Of a stretch of DNA of 64,000 nt, positions 17,945 through 26,744 are shown piece by piece (position 1 is the first letter of the stretch; each line of letters opens with the position of its first letter). The stretch spans positions 62,001-126,000 of the forward strand of contig JAPPIK010000045.1 in the NCBI GenBank assembly GCA_028820655.1, written 5' to 3'. Source of the DNA: Candidatus Poribacteria bacterium. Its GTDB lineage: Bacteria > Poribacteria > WGA-4E > JAJDTR01. Made by a program: the position numbers and the translations under genes. Under the pieces are notes generated by a model. It was not told the origin of the DNA. It was given only the letters and a program-made list of their open reading frames with translations, and did no database searches.

Positions 17945-19480
17945 ATGCTTGCTACGGTACAGAGCAGCGCGGTCATGGGCATTGACGCCTACGTTGTTCA
18001 GGTGGAAATCGACATCGCGGATGGGCTGCCCGCCTTCAATACGGTCGGGTTGCCGGACAGTGCGGTGAAGGAGAGCCGCGAGCGAGTAGCGGCGGCAATC
18101 AAGAATTCCGGCTACTATTTTCCGACGACCCGCATCACAGCCAATCTCGCGCCCGCCGATGTTCGCAAAGAGGGGTCTGCCTTTGATCTGCCGATCGCTC
18201 TGGGAGTCTTGACAGCCACGGCGCAAATCCGCAGCGGCCACTTTGACCAAACGCTGGTTTTGGGTGAATTGGCGCTTGATGGGAGTATCCGTTCGGTGCG
18301 AGGTTGTCTTCCGATCGCGATCAACGCGAAAGAGAAGGGGTTCACGGGCGCCATTATTCCAAAAGCGAACGCAAAGGAAGCGGCAATCGTCGATGAGTTG
18401 AATGTCTTCCCGGTGGAATCGTTGCAGGAAGCGGTTCAATTCCTGAACGGCGAAAGAGCTATTGAGCCGTTCAAATACGATATTTGGGAAGCGTTTCGGC
18501 AGCACTCGGAATACATGATTGACTTCGTCGACGTGAAAGGTCAGGAACACGTCAAGCGGGCGATCGAGGTCGCCGCGGCGGGCGGGCACAACTTGATTAT
18601 GATTGGGCCGCCGGGATCCGGCAAAACCATGATAGCCAAGCGGATTCCGACCATCCTGCCCGACATGACGCTGGACGAGGCGCTTGAGACGACCAAGATT
18701 CACAGCATCATGGGCTTGTTGGCGGATGATGTGCCGTTGATAGCCACGCGCTCATACCGTTCGCCCCACCACACCATCTCGGATGCCGGGCTAATCGGCG
18801 GCGGGAAGTTTCCGCACCCCGGCGAGGTCAGCCTTTCGCACAACGGCGTGCTGTTTCTCGACGAATTGCCGGAGTTTCGCAAGAATGTGCTCGAAGTGAT
18901 GCGCCAACCGCTTGAAGACGGACACGTGACAATTGCGCGGGCTGCCGCCTCCTACACCTATCCCGCCAATTTTATGCTGGTATCCGCGATGAACCCGTGC
19001 CCATGCGGGTTTTTTGGCGATTCGACCCGCGACTGCCGATGCTCACCGCAGCAGATTCAGAACTACGTCTCTCGCATTTCCGGTCCCCTGCTTGACCGGA
19101 TTGACTTGCAGGTTGAAGTTCCGGCAGTCAAATACAAGGATTTGTCGAGCGACTTAACGGGAGAGCCGTCGGCGGATATTCGGGAGCGGGTGCAGACCGC
19201 GCGCCGTATCCAACAGGAGCGTTTCGCTCAAACGACGGTCTATTGCAACGCGAATATGGAGTCCAAGCATCTCCGCGAGTATTGCAAAGTCGAAGAGGAC
19301 GCCCAAGAACTGCTGCGGGTTGCCATCACGCAACTCGGCCTGAGCGCCCGCGCCTATGACCGCATTCTGAAGGTTGCGCGTACCATCGCCGACCTCGGTA
19401 ACAGCCCGACCATTGAAGGGGAGCATGTTTCGGAGGCGATACAGTATCGGAGTCTGGACAGAAGTTTCTGGAATCGGTAA
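17945..19480 (+). CDS. comM: YifB/ComM family Mg chelatase-like AAA+ ATPase
   Basis: The 511-residue protein starts MLATVQSSAVMGIDAY, the conserved N-terminus of the family, which decides the start at 17945 (GGAG 11 bases upstream) over an in-frame GTG at 17936. A Lon-protease-like N-terminal domain (~1-170) is followed by a Mg-chelatase AAA+ domain with Walker A GPPGSGKT at 221-228, Walker B LFLDELPEF and a C-terminal domain with a CPCGFFGD...CRCSP Cys cluster. In naturally transformable bacteria ComM is a hexameric helicase that promotes branch migration during DNA integration. Length and motifs are complete. A decayed copy of its first ~70 bases lies 2.2 kb upstream. Confidence 0.9.
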   Translation: MLATVQSSAVMGIDAYVVQVEIDIADGLPAFNTVGLPDSAVKESRERVAAAIKNSGYYFPTTRITANLAPADVRKEGSAFDLPIALGVLTATAQIRSGHFDQTLVLGELALDGSIRSVRGCLPIAINAKEKGFTGAIIPKANAKEAAIVDELNVFPVESLQEAVQFLNGERAIEPFKYDIWEAFRQHSEYMIDFVDVKGQEHVKRAIEVAAAGGHNLIMIGPPGSGKTMIAKRIPTILPDMTLDEALETTKIHSIMGLLADDVPLIATRSYRSPHHTISDAGLIGGGKFPHPGEVSLSHNGVLFLDELPEFRKNVLEVMRQPLEDGHVTIARAAASYTYPANFMLVSAMNPCPCGFFGDSTRDCRCSPQQIQNYVSRISGPLLDRIDLQVEVPAVKYKDLSSDLTGEPSADIRERVQTARRIQQERFAQTTVYCNANMESKHLREYCKVEEDAQELLRVAITQLGLSARAYDRILKVARTIADLGNSPTIEGEHVSEAIQYRSLDRSFWNR

Positions 19481-19720
19481 GTCGGGGATGATTATCGAAT
19501 TCCATAGGCAGAAGCGCCCCGTCCTCCGGATGTGGTAGGACAATCCCTCCGCAAATGAGAGCGTTCTACTTTCTATCTAAGTAGCGAATGCCATTGCAGT
19601 ATCGCAGTGGTAGCCTTTCTTGGCGAAGATGCACTTATTCCTCTTGCATCATCCCTTCTTCTGAAGAAGATGGCATAAACTTGCCTTCCTTGTCTGTGAT
19701 ACAGGGGTTAAGATAACGGT

Positions 19721-19776
19721 AACTGTTTAGTCCATTGGTCTGGATTGACAAATCCGGACCAATGGACTAAACAGTT
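19721..19776. repeat. 26-bp near-perfect inverted repeat (hairpin)
   Basis: Left arm 19721-19746 and right arm 19751-19776 are reverse complements except for one T:G pair, with a 4-base loop GACA. The arm centre, TGGATT-GACA-AATCC, resembles the core of the hairpin elements at 10054 and 49.1-49.9 kb. It ends 21 bases before the SDR start codon, so in mRNA it would sit next to the translation start. There is no U-tract. The rest of the gap 19481-19720 shows nothing recognisable. Confidence 0.85.
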
Positions 19777-19797
19777 TCAAATAACCAAGAAAAGCTC

Positions 19798-20571
19798 GTG
19801 AGACTTCAAGAAAAAACAGCACTCATTACCGGAGCCTCCAGCGGCATCGGAAAAGAAACTGCTCTTCTGTTTGCTAAAGAGGGTGCTCGGGTCGTCGCTG
19901 TTGATATTAATGACGAAGCGGGTAATCAACTGGTCGAGTTGATCCGGTCTCAAGGAGGAAAAGCAATTTATGCGCATGCCGATATTTCCCAATCGGAAGA
20001 TTGTCGGGGGATGATCCATGTCGCCGAAAAAACCTTCGGCGGCTTGGATATTCTATTCAACAACGCCGGTATTATGCACAGCGAAGATACCGATGCTGTT
20101 AAAACTTCCGAAGAGGTATGGGAATCCACCCTGTCTATCAATCTGAAAGGTGTATTTCTAGGTTGTAAATTCGGGATTCCTGCTTTGAGGCGAGCGGGAG
20201 GAGGATCCATCATCAACACGGCTTCGTTTGTCGCGCTGTTGGGAGCAGCGACTCCCCAAGTCGCATATACGGCTAGCAAAGGAGGGGTGCTTGCCCTGAC
20301 TCGTGAATTAGCCGTCGTCCACGCACGAGAAAACATCCGGGTCAATGCTTTATGCCCCGGACCGTTGAAAACCGAGATGTTGATGAAGTTTTTAAATACC
20401 GAGGAGAAAAAACAACGGCGCCTGGTTCATATTCCTACAGGTCGTTTCGGAGAAGCTTCGGAAATGGCGAAAGCGGCACTGTTTCTAGCTTCGGATGATT
20501 CGTCTTATGTGACGGGAACGGAGTTTACCGTAGATGGAGGAATTACCGCCGCCTACGTAACTCCTGAGTAA
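19798..20571 (+). CDS. Short-chain dehydrogenase/reductase (SDR), classical type
   Basis: A 257-residue classical SDR: TGASSGIG (residues 11-18) binds the nucleotide, NNAG (88-91) stabilises the fold, and the catalytic residues are S143, Y157 and K161 (YTASK). ADIxxSED and the acidic D36 at the end of strand beta-2 (VVAVDIND) suggest NAD(H) preference. The C-terminal SSYVTGTEFTVDGG is typical of the FabG-like group. It catalyses an alcohol/ketone interconversion of unknown substrate. The start is GTG at 19798, the only start consistent with the N-terminal strand. Immediately upstream lies a 26-bp hairpin that could affect expression. It stands alone. Confidence 0.88.
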   Translation: MRLQEKTALITGASSGIGKETALLFAKEGARVVAVDINDEAGNQLVELIRSQGGKAIYAHADISQSEDCRGMIHVAEKTFGGLDILFNNAGIMHSEDTDAVKTSEEVWESTLSINLKGVFLGCKFGIPALRRAGGGSIINTASFVALLGAATPQVAYTASKGGVLALTRELAVVHARENIRVNALCPGPLKTEMLMKFLNTEEKKQRRLVHIPTGRFGEASEMAKAALFLASDDSSYVTGTEFTVDGGITAAYVTPE

Positions 20572-20624
20572 AAAGGGGTAGTTCGCACCTAAGATTTATA
20601 GTTCTTCCGAATCCCGCTGTAGGA

Positions 20625-20659
20625 GATCAAACGAGTGAATAACGAGTGCGATAGAAATC
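20625..20659 (+). repeat. Half-copy of the GATCAA/GCGATAG repeat family
   Basis: GATCAAACGAGTGAATAACG then AGTGCGATAGAAATC matches the family. It directly follows TGTAGGA, the left arm of the TGTAGGAGCGAYCTCC hairpin repeat that is intact nearby at 20724-20749, so the copy seems to have entered that repeat. Confidence 0.6.
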
Positions 20660-20723
20660 TTCGTGCGATAGAGATTCCACTCCCGGTCGCGATGACAAAA
20701 TGTGCAGAGCAGAATCAACCCTC

Positions 20724-20749
20724 TTGTAGGAGCGACCTCCCGGTCGCGA
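20724..20749. repeat. GTAGGAGCGA...TCGCGA palindromic repeat
   Basis: TTGTAGGAGCGACCTCCC followed by GGTCGCGA forms a small hairpin. Related copies lie at 3780-3802 (reverse), 30817-30840, 51847-51871 and 52011-52037. These are short dispersed REP-like sequences, all intergenic. Confidence 0.6.
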
Positions 20750-20784
20750 AAACAGAAATCATTCCTAATTGACCTTGTGAATGT

Positions 20785-22056
20785 CTATAGAATTTGATCC
20801 AGTTTCCCCATCACCTTCCGGAATGCTTCGACATACATGCCCATCAACTCCAAATCATTGGGAGGATTCACGTCGAAAACATAACAGTGCGAGTCAATGA
20901 ACTCGGTAGCCTTAGGGTAGTCTTCCGGTCTATACTCTACTTTGGAATTGTGGCATTTCCAAGGACATCCCTTGCCGTACCCCACCCCATTCTGGAATAT
21001 CTCCTGCGCCGGGACGGAGAAACGCTGCCATAGCCCCATTGACACACCTTCCGCTTGCATGGCTTCCTGCACTTTGTCACGCATCATTCTCGGAGGGATA
21101 TCCAGCCCCAGTTCCTTCGGCTTGAAGCCCACCACGTAATTGTAATAAACCGGCTCACACTCGTCCGGAATGAAAGGCGTTTCGATACCTTTGATCTCAC
21201 TCAGATGCTCGGTAAGAAAGTTACAGTTTCGGATACGGAGGCTGTTGTTTTCGTCCAGTCTCTTGAGTTGACTTCTGATAAACGCCTGACTGAACATATC
21301 ACCACGATACATCCAACCCAGTCCGTAGGCGTTGTATTCCTGCTCTTCTCGCTCTCGTCCGGGCACGACGATCTCCCCAAAATACTGCAATAATCCGGCT
21401 CTTTCGTGTGCGACATCGTCATTGGTGGTGAATAGCCCGCCTTGGCAACCGCTGCTAAGCGTTTTTGACGCCTGCGTGCTGAATCCCGCCGTGTCACCCA
21501 TAGAGCCGCATAAGCGGTCTTTGTACCTCGCGCCGTGCGCCTGAGCGACATCCTCTATCACTTTCAGGTTGTGCTTTTTGGCGATCTCAAGCACCGCATC
21601 CATGTCCGCGGGCATACCGTGAATGTGTACGGGTATGATAGCCTTTGTTCTTTCCGTTATTTTGGCTTCGATTAGATTCGGATCTATGCAATACGTCGTA
21701 GGGTTGATATCGACAAAGACGGGTATGGCATTATGATGGAGCACCGCTGCCGCAGTTGCCCAAAAGGTAAAAGCGGGAACAATGACCTCGTCGCCCGGTT
21801 CTATTCCCACCGCTGCCACGCACATGTGCAGCGCGGCGGTGCCGCTGTTTACTGGAATACAGTATTTTACCCCCAAGTATTCAGCCCACTCTTTTGCGAG
21901 ACCTTCGGATTGGATTCGCTGTTGTTCGGTGATTCTGGCGGAATTGAATACCTCCATTACCGCCTCTTGATCGGCTTCCGTGACATGGGGCCAGGACTGG
22001 ACGAATCCTTCCGGCACCGCTCGTTTTCCGCCGTGTACGGCTAGTTTTTCTGACAT
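20785..22056 (-). CDS. DegT/DnrJ/EryC1/StrS family aminotransferase
   Basis: The 423-residue protein has the family layout: SGTAALHM phosphate-binding region (71-78), aromatic stacking region PAFTFWA, EDVAQAHG with D169 contacting the PLP nitrogen, and K198 in TQASKTLSSG as the Schiff-base lysine. These fold-type I enzymes transaminate keto-sugars (using Glu or Gln) or act as sugar dehydratases. No nucleotide-sugar genes are adjacent, so the substrate is unknown; stand-alone members are frequent in Poribacteria-like genomes. It lies 285 bases from a PhyH gene on the same strand, separated by a repeat cluster. Confidence 0.87.
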   Translation of the reverse strand: MSEKLAVHGGKRAVPEGFVQSWPHVTEADQEAVMEVFNSARITEQQRIQSEGLAKEWAEYLGVKYCIPVNSGTAALHMCVAAVGIEPGDEVIVPAFTFWATAAAVLHHNAIPVFVDINPTTYCIDPNLIEAKITERTKAIIPVHIHGMPADMDAVLEIAKKHNLKVIEDVAQAHGARYKDRLCGSMGDTAGFSTQASKTLSSGCQGGLFTTNDDVAHERAGLLQYFGEIVVPGREREEQEYNAYGLGWMYRGDMFSQAFIRSQLKRLDENNSLRIRNCNFLTEHLSEIKGIETPFIPDECEPVYYNYVVGFKPKELGLDIPPRMMRDKVQEAMQAEGVSMGLWQRFSVPAQEIFQNGVGYGKGCPWKCHNSKVEYRPEDYPKATEFIDSHCYVFDVNPPNDLELMGMYVEAFRKVMGKLDQIL

Positions 22057-22177
22057 TTGAAATCACCTCTACAAGATTTTTTGCGGTTCTATGATCGGAA
22101 CATTTCTGACACGCAATGCTTAACCCGTTGGAGTATCGGGCGAGGAGTATTAGCTTGAGCATACACCGGCAACCGTA

Positions 22178-22350
22178 GGGGATCTCTACCGTCTTCGCTA
22201 TTCGCTCAGTTGGTGGTTGGGTTTCCCAACCCGTTTGGTGGATGGGTGAGGGAATATTTCGATCCCATTCGCTGATCGCTCATTTAGTCGTTATTCGCTC
22301 GGTTGACAGGATTTCTATGAGATTGCTATCGCATTCGCTATTCACTCACT
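22178..22350 (-). repeat. Cluster of reverse-oriented GATCAA/GCGATAG repeats and a GGTTGGG hairpin
   Basis: Several degenerate copies (GATCTCTACCGTCTTCGC, TCGTTATTCGCTCGGTTGA, CTATCGCATTCGCTATTCAC) are interspersed with a GGTTGGG/CCCAACC hairpin at ~22215. The right end runs into the last codons of the PhyH gene (2342 onwards in that frame is conserved only up to there). There is no separate gene in this gap. Confidence 0.55.
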
Positions 22351-23226
22351 TGTTCCTCGCCATTCGGTGTCGATGCTGGTGTAACCATTGGTGTATCGCC
22401 GGAGGTGTGACGGCAGATCGGCTAAGAACTGTTTGCCGGTTTCCGGAATTTCCCACGGAATCGTAATGGAGTGACGCCGATCTCGAAATCCTATGGCGCA
22501 AGACAATCGAGCTTCGTCGGTGCGGTTGGTAAAACAAGCCGCGTGATACGTTCGGTGGGCAAACACAATCATGTCCCCCGGATCTGTGAACAAGGGCACC
22601 GCCCCCGGGACATCAAAACCGTCATACGGTTTCTCTGCTTCGCCCGACTTGTAAAAGGATCTCCTATCCGCAGTCAGGTCGAAACCCTCTGGACCTTCCC
22701 AGTTCTCGACGTGAGAATCCTCCATGACGCACAAGCCGCCGTGTTCCGGACGAGAACCGGTCAGGTAGAACCATTTTCCCGACGGCCAAAGCCCGCGATT
22801 CAACACGTCACCGGAGTTCTTCGGCGGCTCGGTCGAAAATCCGCGCCAGTCGGTGTGCCAAGCGCTCGGGGGATTGCCCGGCATCCGAATGATGGCGGCA
22901 GACCGGTGGATTGTCAGTTGATCGGTGCCGAGTAGATGCCGGTGGATACGCATGAACGGTTCATATTCCAAGAGTTGCCAAGCCCCCGGACCCGATTCGA
23001 CCCAGGCGTGTCGTGTGCGGCTTTGCCCGGGTTTCAATTCCCTCTCCGGGTCTGTCCCGTCAAGCACAGCTTGTTTTAAACTCTCAACCAGCGATTCCGG
23101 CAGGACATCTTTGATGATTGCAAAACCGTGAGCTTCCAAACACTTGGACATGAGGTCCAATTGACTAACCTCGAACTCATATGCGTAACCGAGGTTAGGC
23201 TTCTGAATATGTGAATAACCTTCCAT
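22342..23226 (-). CDS. Phytanoyl-CoA dioxygenase (PhyH) family protein
   Basis: A 294-residue Fe(II)/2-oxoglutarate oxygenase of the PhyH family. The iron-binding facial triad is visible as H124-x-D126 in AWHTDWRG and a distal His (H224 or H228 in AHRTYHAAC), followed by an Arg-rich GFRDRR segment that would hold 2-oxoglutarate. PhyH proteins hydroxylate diverse small molecules; the family is strongly expanded in sponge-associated Poribacteria, so lipid alpha-oxidation should not be assumed. It precedes the ceramidase-like gene by 40 bases on the same strand, arranged ceramidase-like then PhyH in transcription order, so the two may be one operon. Confidence 0.87.
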   Translation of the reverse strand: MEGYSHIQKPNLGYAYEFEVSQLDLMSKCLEAHGFAIIKDVLPESLVESLKQAVLDGTDPERELKPGQSRTRHAWVESGPGAWQLLEYEPFMRIHRHLLGTDQLTIHRSAAIIRMPGNPPSAWHTDWRGFSTEPPKNSGDVLNRGLWPSGKWFYLTGSRPEHGGLCVMEDSHVENWEGPEGFDLTADRRSFYKSGEAEKPYDGFDVPGAVPLFTDPGDMIVFAHRTYHAACFTNRTDEARLSCAIGFRDRRHSITIPWEIPETGKQFLADLPSHLRRYTNGYTSIDTEWRGTSE

Positions 23227-23265
23227 GAAGATTATCCTTTCAGATACGCTTTGATAGGATTCCAG

Positions 23266-24684
23266 TCAGCGTGTCTTCGGGTACGACTCATTGGGAAAGA
23301 GTTCATTGATGCTCGCAACCGTTTCTTCCACGAGCACCTGGCCGCCTTCGGGACCTACCCAAGTGGATTTGATCATGGCGCTGTAGTGGCCGCCTTCGCG
23401 GGCGCGCTGCGTCGGAAGGTAACCACCTTTCCCCGATCCGTCGGCAAGCTGCACGAGAAAGGTTTGAAGCGCCTTGCTCCGGGCGCGAATGCGGGTGCCG
23501 TAGTCCATGAAGAGTTCGAAGGGGTTGGTGGCGAAGACTGCATCCCCGAGTCGGATAACGTGGCACTCCACATGGTGGGTCCGATTCTCATCCTGATTCT
23601 CAAAACGACTGACAAGGTCGCTGACGGAACCGAACGGCCAGATACGATTGAAGCCCCAAGGCTGTCGTTTCAGTTCCTCCTCGCTCATGGTGGGAATCCG
23701 TTTCTCCAGTTCATATTCCTCCCGAGTCACGCGTAACCGCGGCAGGTGCGGCCTTCGCACGATATGCCGAAACTCGACTTCTCGCTCCGGTCTCGAAGCC
23801 AGGGCTTGTGCCTCTTCTAAGGCGGTCATGATGCGTCGAGCGATAATTCCCTTGTCATCGACGTTCGCGCGGTCGCGCAGGTCTTTCTCCTCCCGCTGGT
23901 CCAACAGCAGATGCGGCGACGCATCGCCGGCGGGGGCGCACTGGGGCAGAAGGTGCACCGCCGAACCGTAGCGGTCACGCAGACCGACTCTCACATCGTG
24001 CCAGAAGTCGGCGGAGAATTCCTCCTTTCGCTCATCGCACTGCGAGGGGCAAGCCAGGTTCACGAGCACCCCGCTCAATTCGCCCGAAACGTCATGGGTG
24101 AAAAGCAGGTTCACCGCATGATCGTCACAGGCTTCAATGCCAAGGAAATCCTCCCGGTCGGTTGCCCCGTACATCTGCGCCGACCCATCGCGGTAGACGG
24201 CGCGGCGGCAGCGTCCAACCACGGCGTAGGCAAAACCCCGGCTGATTGCCCCCGGCTGCCTCTCTTCCCACGCCTCTTCCACGACATCGGCAAGTCGATC
24301 CAGCAGGAAGACGCGGTACTCGTCCGGCGTCATGAAGTTCGGGTCACCCTCGGGCTCCTTGTAAGTCCCGGAGCGTAAAGGCGGCGCATTGTGCGTATGG
24401 GTCGCATTGATAGTGAGTCTTTCTATATCGAACCCGGAGCATCGACCCGCAAGCTTCGCCCGCAGATCGGACTTGAAACTCTCCGCCGCCAAGTCGCAAG
24501 ACAGGAAAATCGCCTGCTCCAGACTGTCGTCCCGTGCGCGAGTCTCGACCGCGAGCACGGTTGCCGTCAGCGGGCTGATCGCGGTATCCGCTAGCCGCGC
24601 GTGGAATTGGCCCAGCAGCAATGTCTTCTTCGGCGGGGTGATATCAATCCGCGACCAACCGATATGTAATTGTCCTTTGGGCAT
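23266..24684 (-). CDS. Neutral/alkaline ceramidase N-terminal-like protein
   Basis: The 472-residue protein begins with GWSRIDITPP, the opening motif of neutral ceramidase-like proteins, and has the NATHTHNAP segment holding the zinc-ligand histidines, LACPSQCDE, and PQCAPAGDASPH. Neutral ceramidases split the amide of N-acyl sphingosines; this group lacks the usual C-terminal domain and a signal peptide, so the substrate may be different. The C-terminal HYSAMIKSTWVGPEGGQVLVEETV segment is conserved in related poribacterial proteins as far as I recall. It is probably transcribed with the downstream PhyH gene (39-base gap). Confidence 0.75.
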   Translation of the reverse strand: MPKGQLHIGWSRIDITPPKKTLLLGQFHARLADTAISPLTATVLAVETRARDDSLEQAIFLSCDLAAESFKSDLRAKLAGRCSGFDIERLTINATHTHNAPPLRSGTYKEPEGDPNFMTPDEYRVFLLDRLADVVEEAWEERQPGAISRGFAYAVVGRCRRAVYRDGSAQMYGATDREDFLGIEACDDHAVNLLFTHDVSGELSGVLVNLACPSQCDERKEEFSADFWHDVRVGLRDRYGSAVHLLPQCAPAGDASPHLLLDQREEKDLRDRANVDDKGIIARRIMTALEEAQALASRPEREVEFRHIVRRPHLPRLRVTREEYELEKRIPTMSEEELKRQPWGFNRIWPFGSVSDLVSRFENQDENRTHHVECHVIRLGDAVFATNPFELFMDYGTRIRARSKALQTFLVQLADGSGKGGYLPTQRAREGGHYSAMIKSTWVGPEGGQVLVEETVASINELFPNESYPKTR

Positions 24685-25095
24685 TTATAACACCTTTCTG
24701 TCTGTCGGTGGACGAAGGTTGGAACGAGAAGTGTGGAACCTGACAAGGCATCTAGATAGGGTATGTCTTTTTTTTATTCTGCTAACGTGTAGGTGAGAAC
24801 CAACAACGGTGTTTCGGACAAGCATTAAGGTGTTGGGTTTCACTCGGATTCCGGAGATATACAGCAAAACAGAAGCCGGAGTACAATCCAGATGGGTGGT
24901 TTTTCCTTGGAGTTCCGCAAAACCCAACCTACGGGATGGCGTAACATTCCCACGGGTAGTCGATGAAAATCTCCGCTAGACGAATTTCCTGAAGAATCTG
25001 GGGCAATTCGAAGTGACTTAGCGGGTTGCCGGTTGCGACGTGATGTGGTAACATATAGCAAGTTGGCCTTAATCTTCTCGCCGGAGTTTTCGTAA
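24685..25095. other. Intergenic region between divergent genes
   Basis: About 410 bases between the ceramidase-like gene (minus) and the HNH pair (plus). It contains short AT-rich stretches and the poribacterial-style AAACCCAAC words near 24905, but I see no gene, strong hairpin or clear promoter. Confidence 0.5.
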
Positions 25096-25518
25096 ATGGC
25101 TGTACAAAGACTTACTATTGAGCTTCCTGAATCGGTTTTCCAGTTGTTAACCGACGTGGCAACCTTAACAGATCAATCGCCTGAACAACTGGCAGCGCAG
25201 AGCATCACCGGCAATCTCCCGCCCTCCTTCGAGAATGCGCCTGCCGACATGCACGAAGAGCTATTGGCGATGCAAATCTGCGATGTTGATGAACTGCGCC
25301 AAATCGCCGGTAGTCAGATGTCGGAACAGCAGCAGCAGCGCCTAAGCGATTTGCTTGAAAGGAATCAAGAGGATTCTATTCAGCCTAGCGAACAACAGGA
25401 ATTGAAGGCGTTACGTCTAGCGGCTGACCGCTTAATGCTACGCAAGGCGTATGCATGGTCGGTCTTGCGTTGGCATGGTCAACCAGTACCAGCGTTAGAT
25501 GAATTGCCGGTGGAGTAA
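25096..25518 (+). CDS. Small helical protein paired with an HNH nuclease
   Basis: The 140-residue protein starts with a ribbon-helix-helix-like strand (VQRLTIELPESVFQLLTDVA) and continues as charged helices rich in Gln and Leu, with ELLAMQICDVDELRQIA and QLSDLLERNQE segments. It is predicted cytoplasmic. Its stop codon lies 2 bases before the start of the HNH endonuclease gene, so the two are almost certainly one transcript. Such pairs recur in cyanobacterial-type and other environmental genomes and look like regulator/antitoxin plus nuclease modules, which is inference. I do not recognise a named family. Confidence 0.7.
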   Translation: MAVQRLTIELPESVFQLLTDVATLTDQSPEQLAAQSITGNLPPSFENAPADMHEELLAMQICDVDELRQIAGSQMSEQQQQRLSDLLERNQEDSIQPSEQQELKALRLAADRLMLRKAYAWSVLRWHGQPVPALDELPVE

Positions 25519-25520
25519 CT

Positions 25521-25943
25521 TTGTCAAGGATTTCACGTGTGCTTCGGGAACATATCTCTACCGAAGCCCATCATCGTTGTGAATATTGTCAGACGCCTCG
25601 CCGACTCATCGGTATGCCACTAGTCATTGACCATGCTATCCCTCGCTCTGCCGGAGGTAGCAATGCGCGAGGAAATCTGGTGGCTGCTTGCTATCGGTGT
25701 AACGAATTCAAAGGCAGCAAAACCCACGTGATTGACCCTGCCACCGGAGAATTGGTTTCACTCTTCAATCCACGAACCCAGAATTGGTCCCACCACTTCT
25801 CTTGGGCAAACGGTGGTACGCACATCGTCGGCAGCACTTCGACGGGTCGTGCCACGGTACTTGCTCTACGACTGAACAATGAATATGTAGTTGAAGCACG
25901 CTCAATATGGATCGCCAGGAACTGGCACCCGCCACAAGATTGA
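25521..25943 (+). CDS. HNH endonuclease
   Basis: The 140-residue protein has a full HNH motif: zinc Cys pairs C20-x2-C23 and C57-x2-C60, the DH pair D37-H38 (VIDHAIPRSAGG) and N52 in RGNLVAAC. The C-terminal half (FNPRTQNWSHHFSW...GRATVLALRLN) is typical of small stand-alone HNH proteins. It cuts DNA with a single metal ion. The start is TTG at 25521, two bases after the upstream stop codon, so translation is probably coupled. Its partner protein may hold it in check. No methylase or other restriction gene is nearby. Confidence 0.83.
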   Translation: MSRISRVLREHISTEAHHRCEYCQTPRRLIGMPLVIDHAIPRSAGGSNARGNLVAACYRCNEFKGSKTHVIDPATGELVSLFNPRTQNWSHHFSWANGGTHIVGSTSTGRATVLALRLNNEYVVEARSIWIARNWHPPQD

Positions 25944-26031
25944 AATCTTTCCTACATTCCAACCCTGCTTGCGTTCAAACTCTTACTGTATTCCTCATCA
26001 GTGACGATGTCGTGTTGGATACACGAGTCTT

Positions 26032-26271
26032 GAGTTGTTGGGTTGCAATCAGGTTTTGGAGACATCAAGCAATACGAAAACCGTGAACAAAATTCAGATA
26101 GTCGGCTATTCCAAAGGACTCGGTTCAACCATGTTACGAGACTTTTATTGAAATGCGGGGAATGGCAAGACTGCGGAGGGCAAGTGGAATGTGAGTTGTG
26201 ATCTAGTCAACGAATTGGAATCGCAAAAGTGGAATCATCACGAACAACTCAGGATCTATTTGGGGCGTTAG
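26032..26271 (+). pseudogene. Possible decayed reading frame with an internal stop
   Basis: One frame reads coherently through KIQIVGYSKGLGSTMLRDFY, then a TGA at 26149, then a further ~39 residues to TAG at 26271. Composition looks protein-like on both sides of the stop. I do not recognise the family. It could be a chance frame; the gap 25944-26287 holds nothing else. Confidence 0.2.
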
Positions 26272-26287
26272 TTAGAGATGTCTCTGC

Positions 26288-26539
26288 CTAATAGGCTTTG
26301 TCGCGCCGGTGAATACCGTGAATCCTACAAACTTGCTCTTTAGTGTCCGGACTGTACACTATTCGATAGTCTCCGACGCGGTATCGATAATAGTTTTCTC
26401 CCTTTCCTCTTAACTTAACAGCATTTTGAAAAGGGTTTCTTGCCAATGATGTCATGGCATTGTTGACGGCACATACACTCTGTTTATCAAGAGCACGGTA
26501 CTGTTTCCACGACTCACTAGAAAACTGCAAACTATACAT
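26288..26539 (-). CDS. RelE/ParE-type toxin
   Basis: The 83-residue protein has the RelE fold signature: an N-terminal strand MYSLQFSSESW, a helical region, and the basic GENYYRYRVGDYRIVYSPD strand pair ending IHGIHRRDKAY. RelE-type toxins cut mRNA in the ribosomal A site; ParE-type poison gyrase. The VGDYRIVY motif favours RelE. The start ATG at 26539 overlaps the antitoxin gene by 8 bases, and this overlap plus the family N-terminus decides it against an upstream in-frame start. Confidence 0.85.
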   Translation of the reverse strand: MYSLQFSSESWKQYRALDKQSVCAVNNAMTSLARNPFQNAVKLRGKGENYYRYRVGDYRIVYSPDTKEQVCRIHGIHRRDKAY

Positions 26540-26744
26540 CTCGTTTAATATCTTCCCAATCGAAGATATTACCCGCCTCAAAATCCCTTATTGAGCGTTC
26601 CAAGCTTGCGAGGAATTCCGGGTCATCAAATAGCTCGTGGGTTGCTTCCCACTCTTCGGAATTTTTTTTTGTTGCTATTTCAGCCGACAGCGAGGTTGCC
26701 TCTGTACTCGATGCTAGTAATGAATGTTTCATTTTGTTTGACAT
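26532..26744 (-). CDS. Antitoxin of the RelBE-type pair
   Basis: A 70-residue acidic protein immediately upstream of and overlapping the RelE-type toxin gene. The C-terminal ASLERSIRDFEAGNIFDWED helix is the usual toxin-wrapping segment of such antitoxins. The N-terminal DNA-binding part is short and Ser/Thr-rich and not obviously ribbon-helix-helix. By analogy it neutralises the toxin and represses the operon. Confidence 0.75.
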   Translation of the reverse strand: MSNKMKHSLLASSTEATSLSAEIATKKNSEEWEATHELFDDPEFLASLERSIRDFEAGNIFDWEDIKRDV

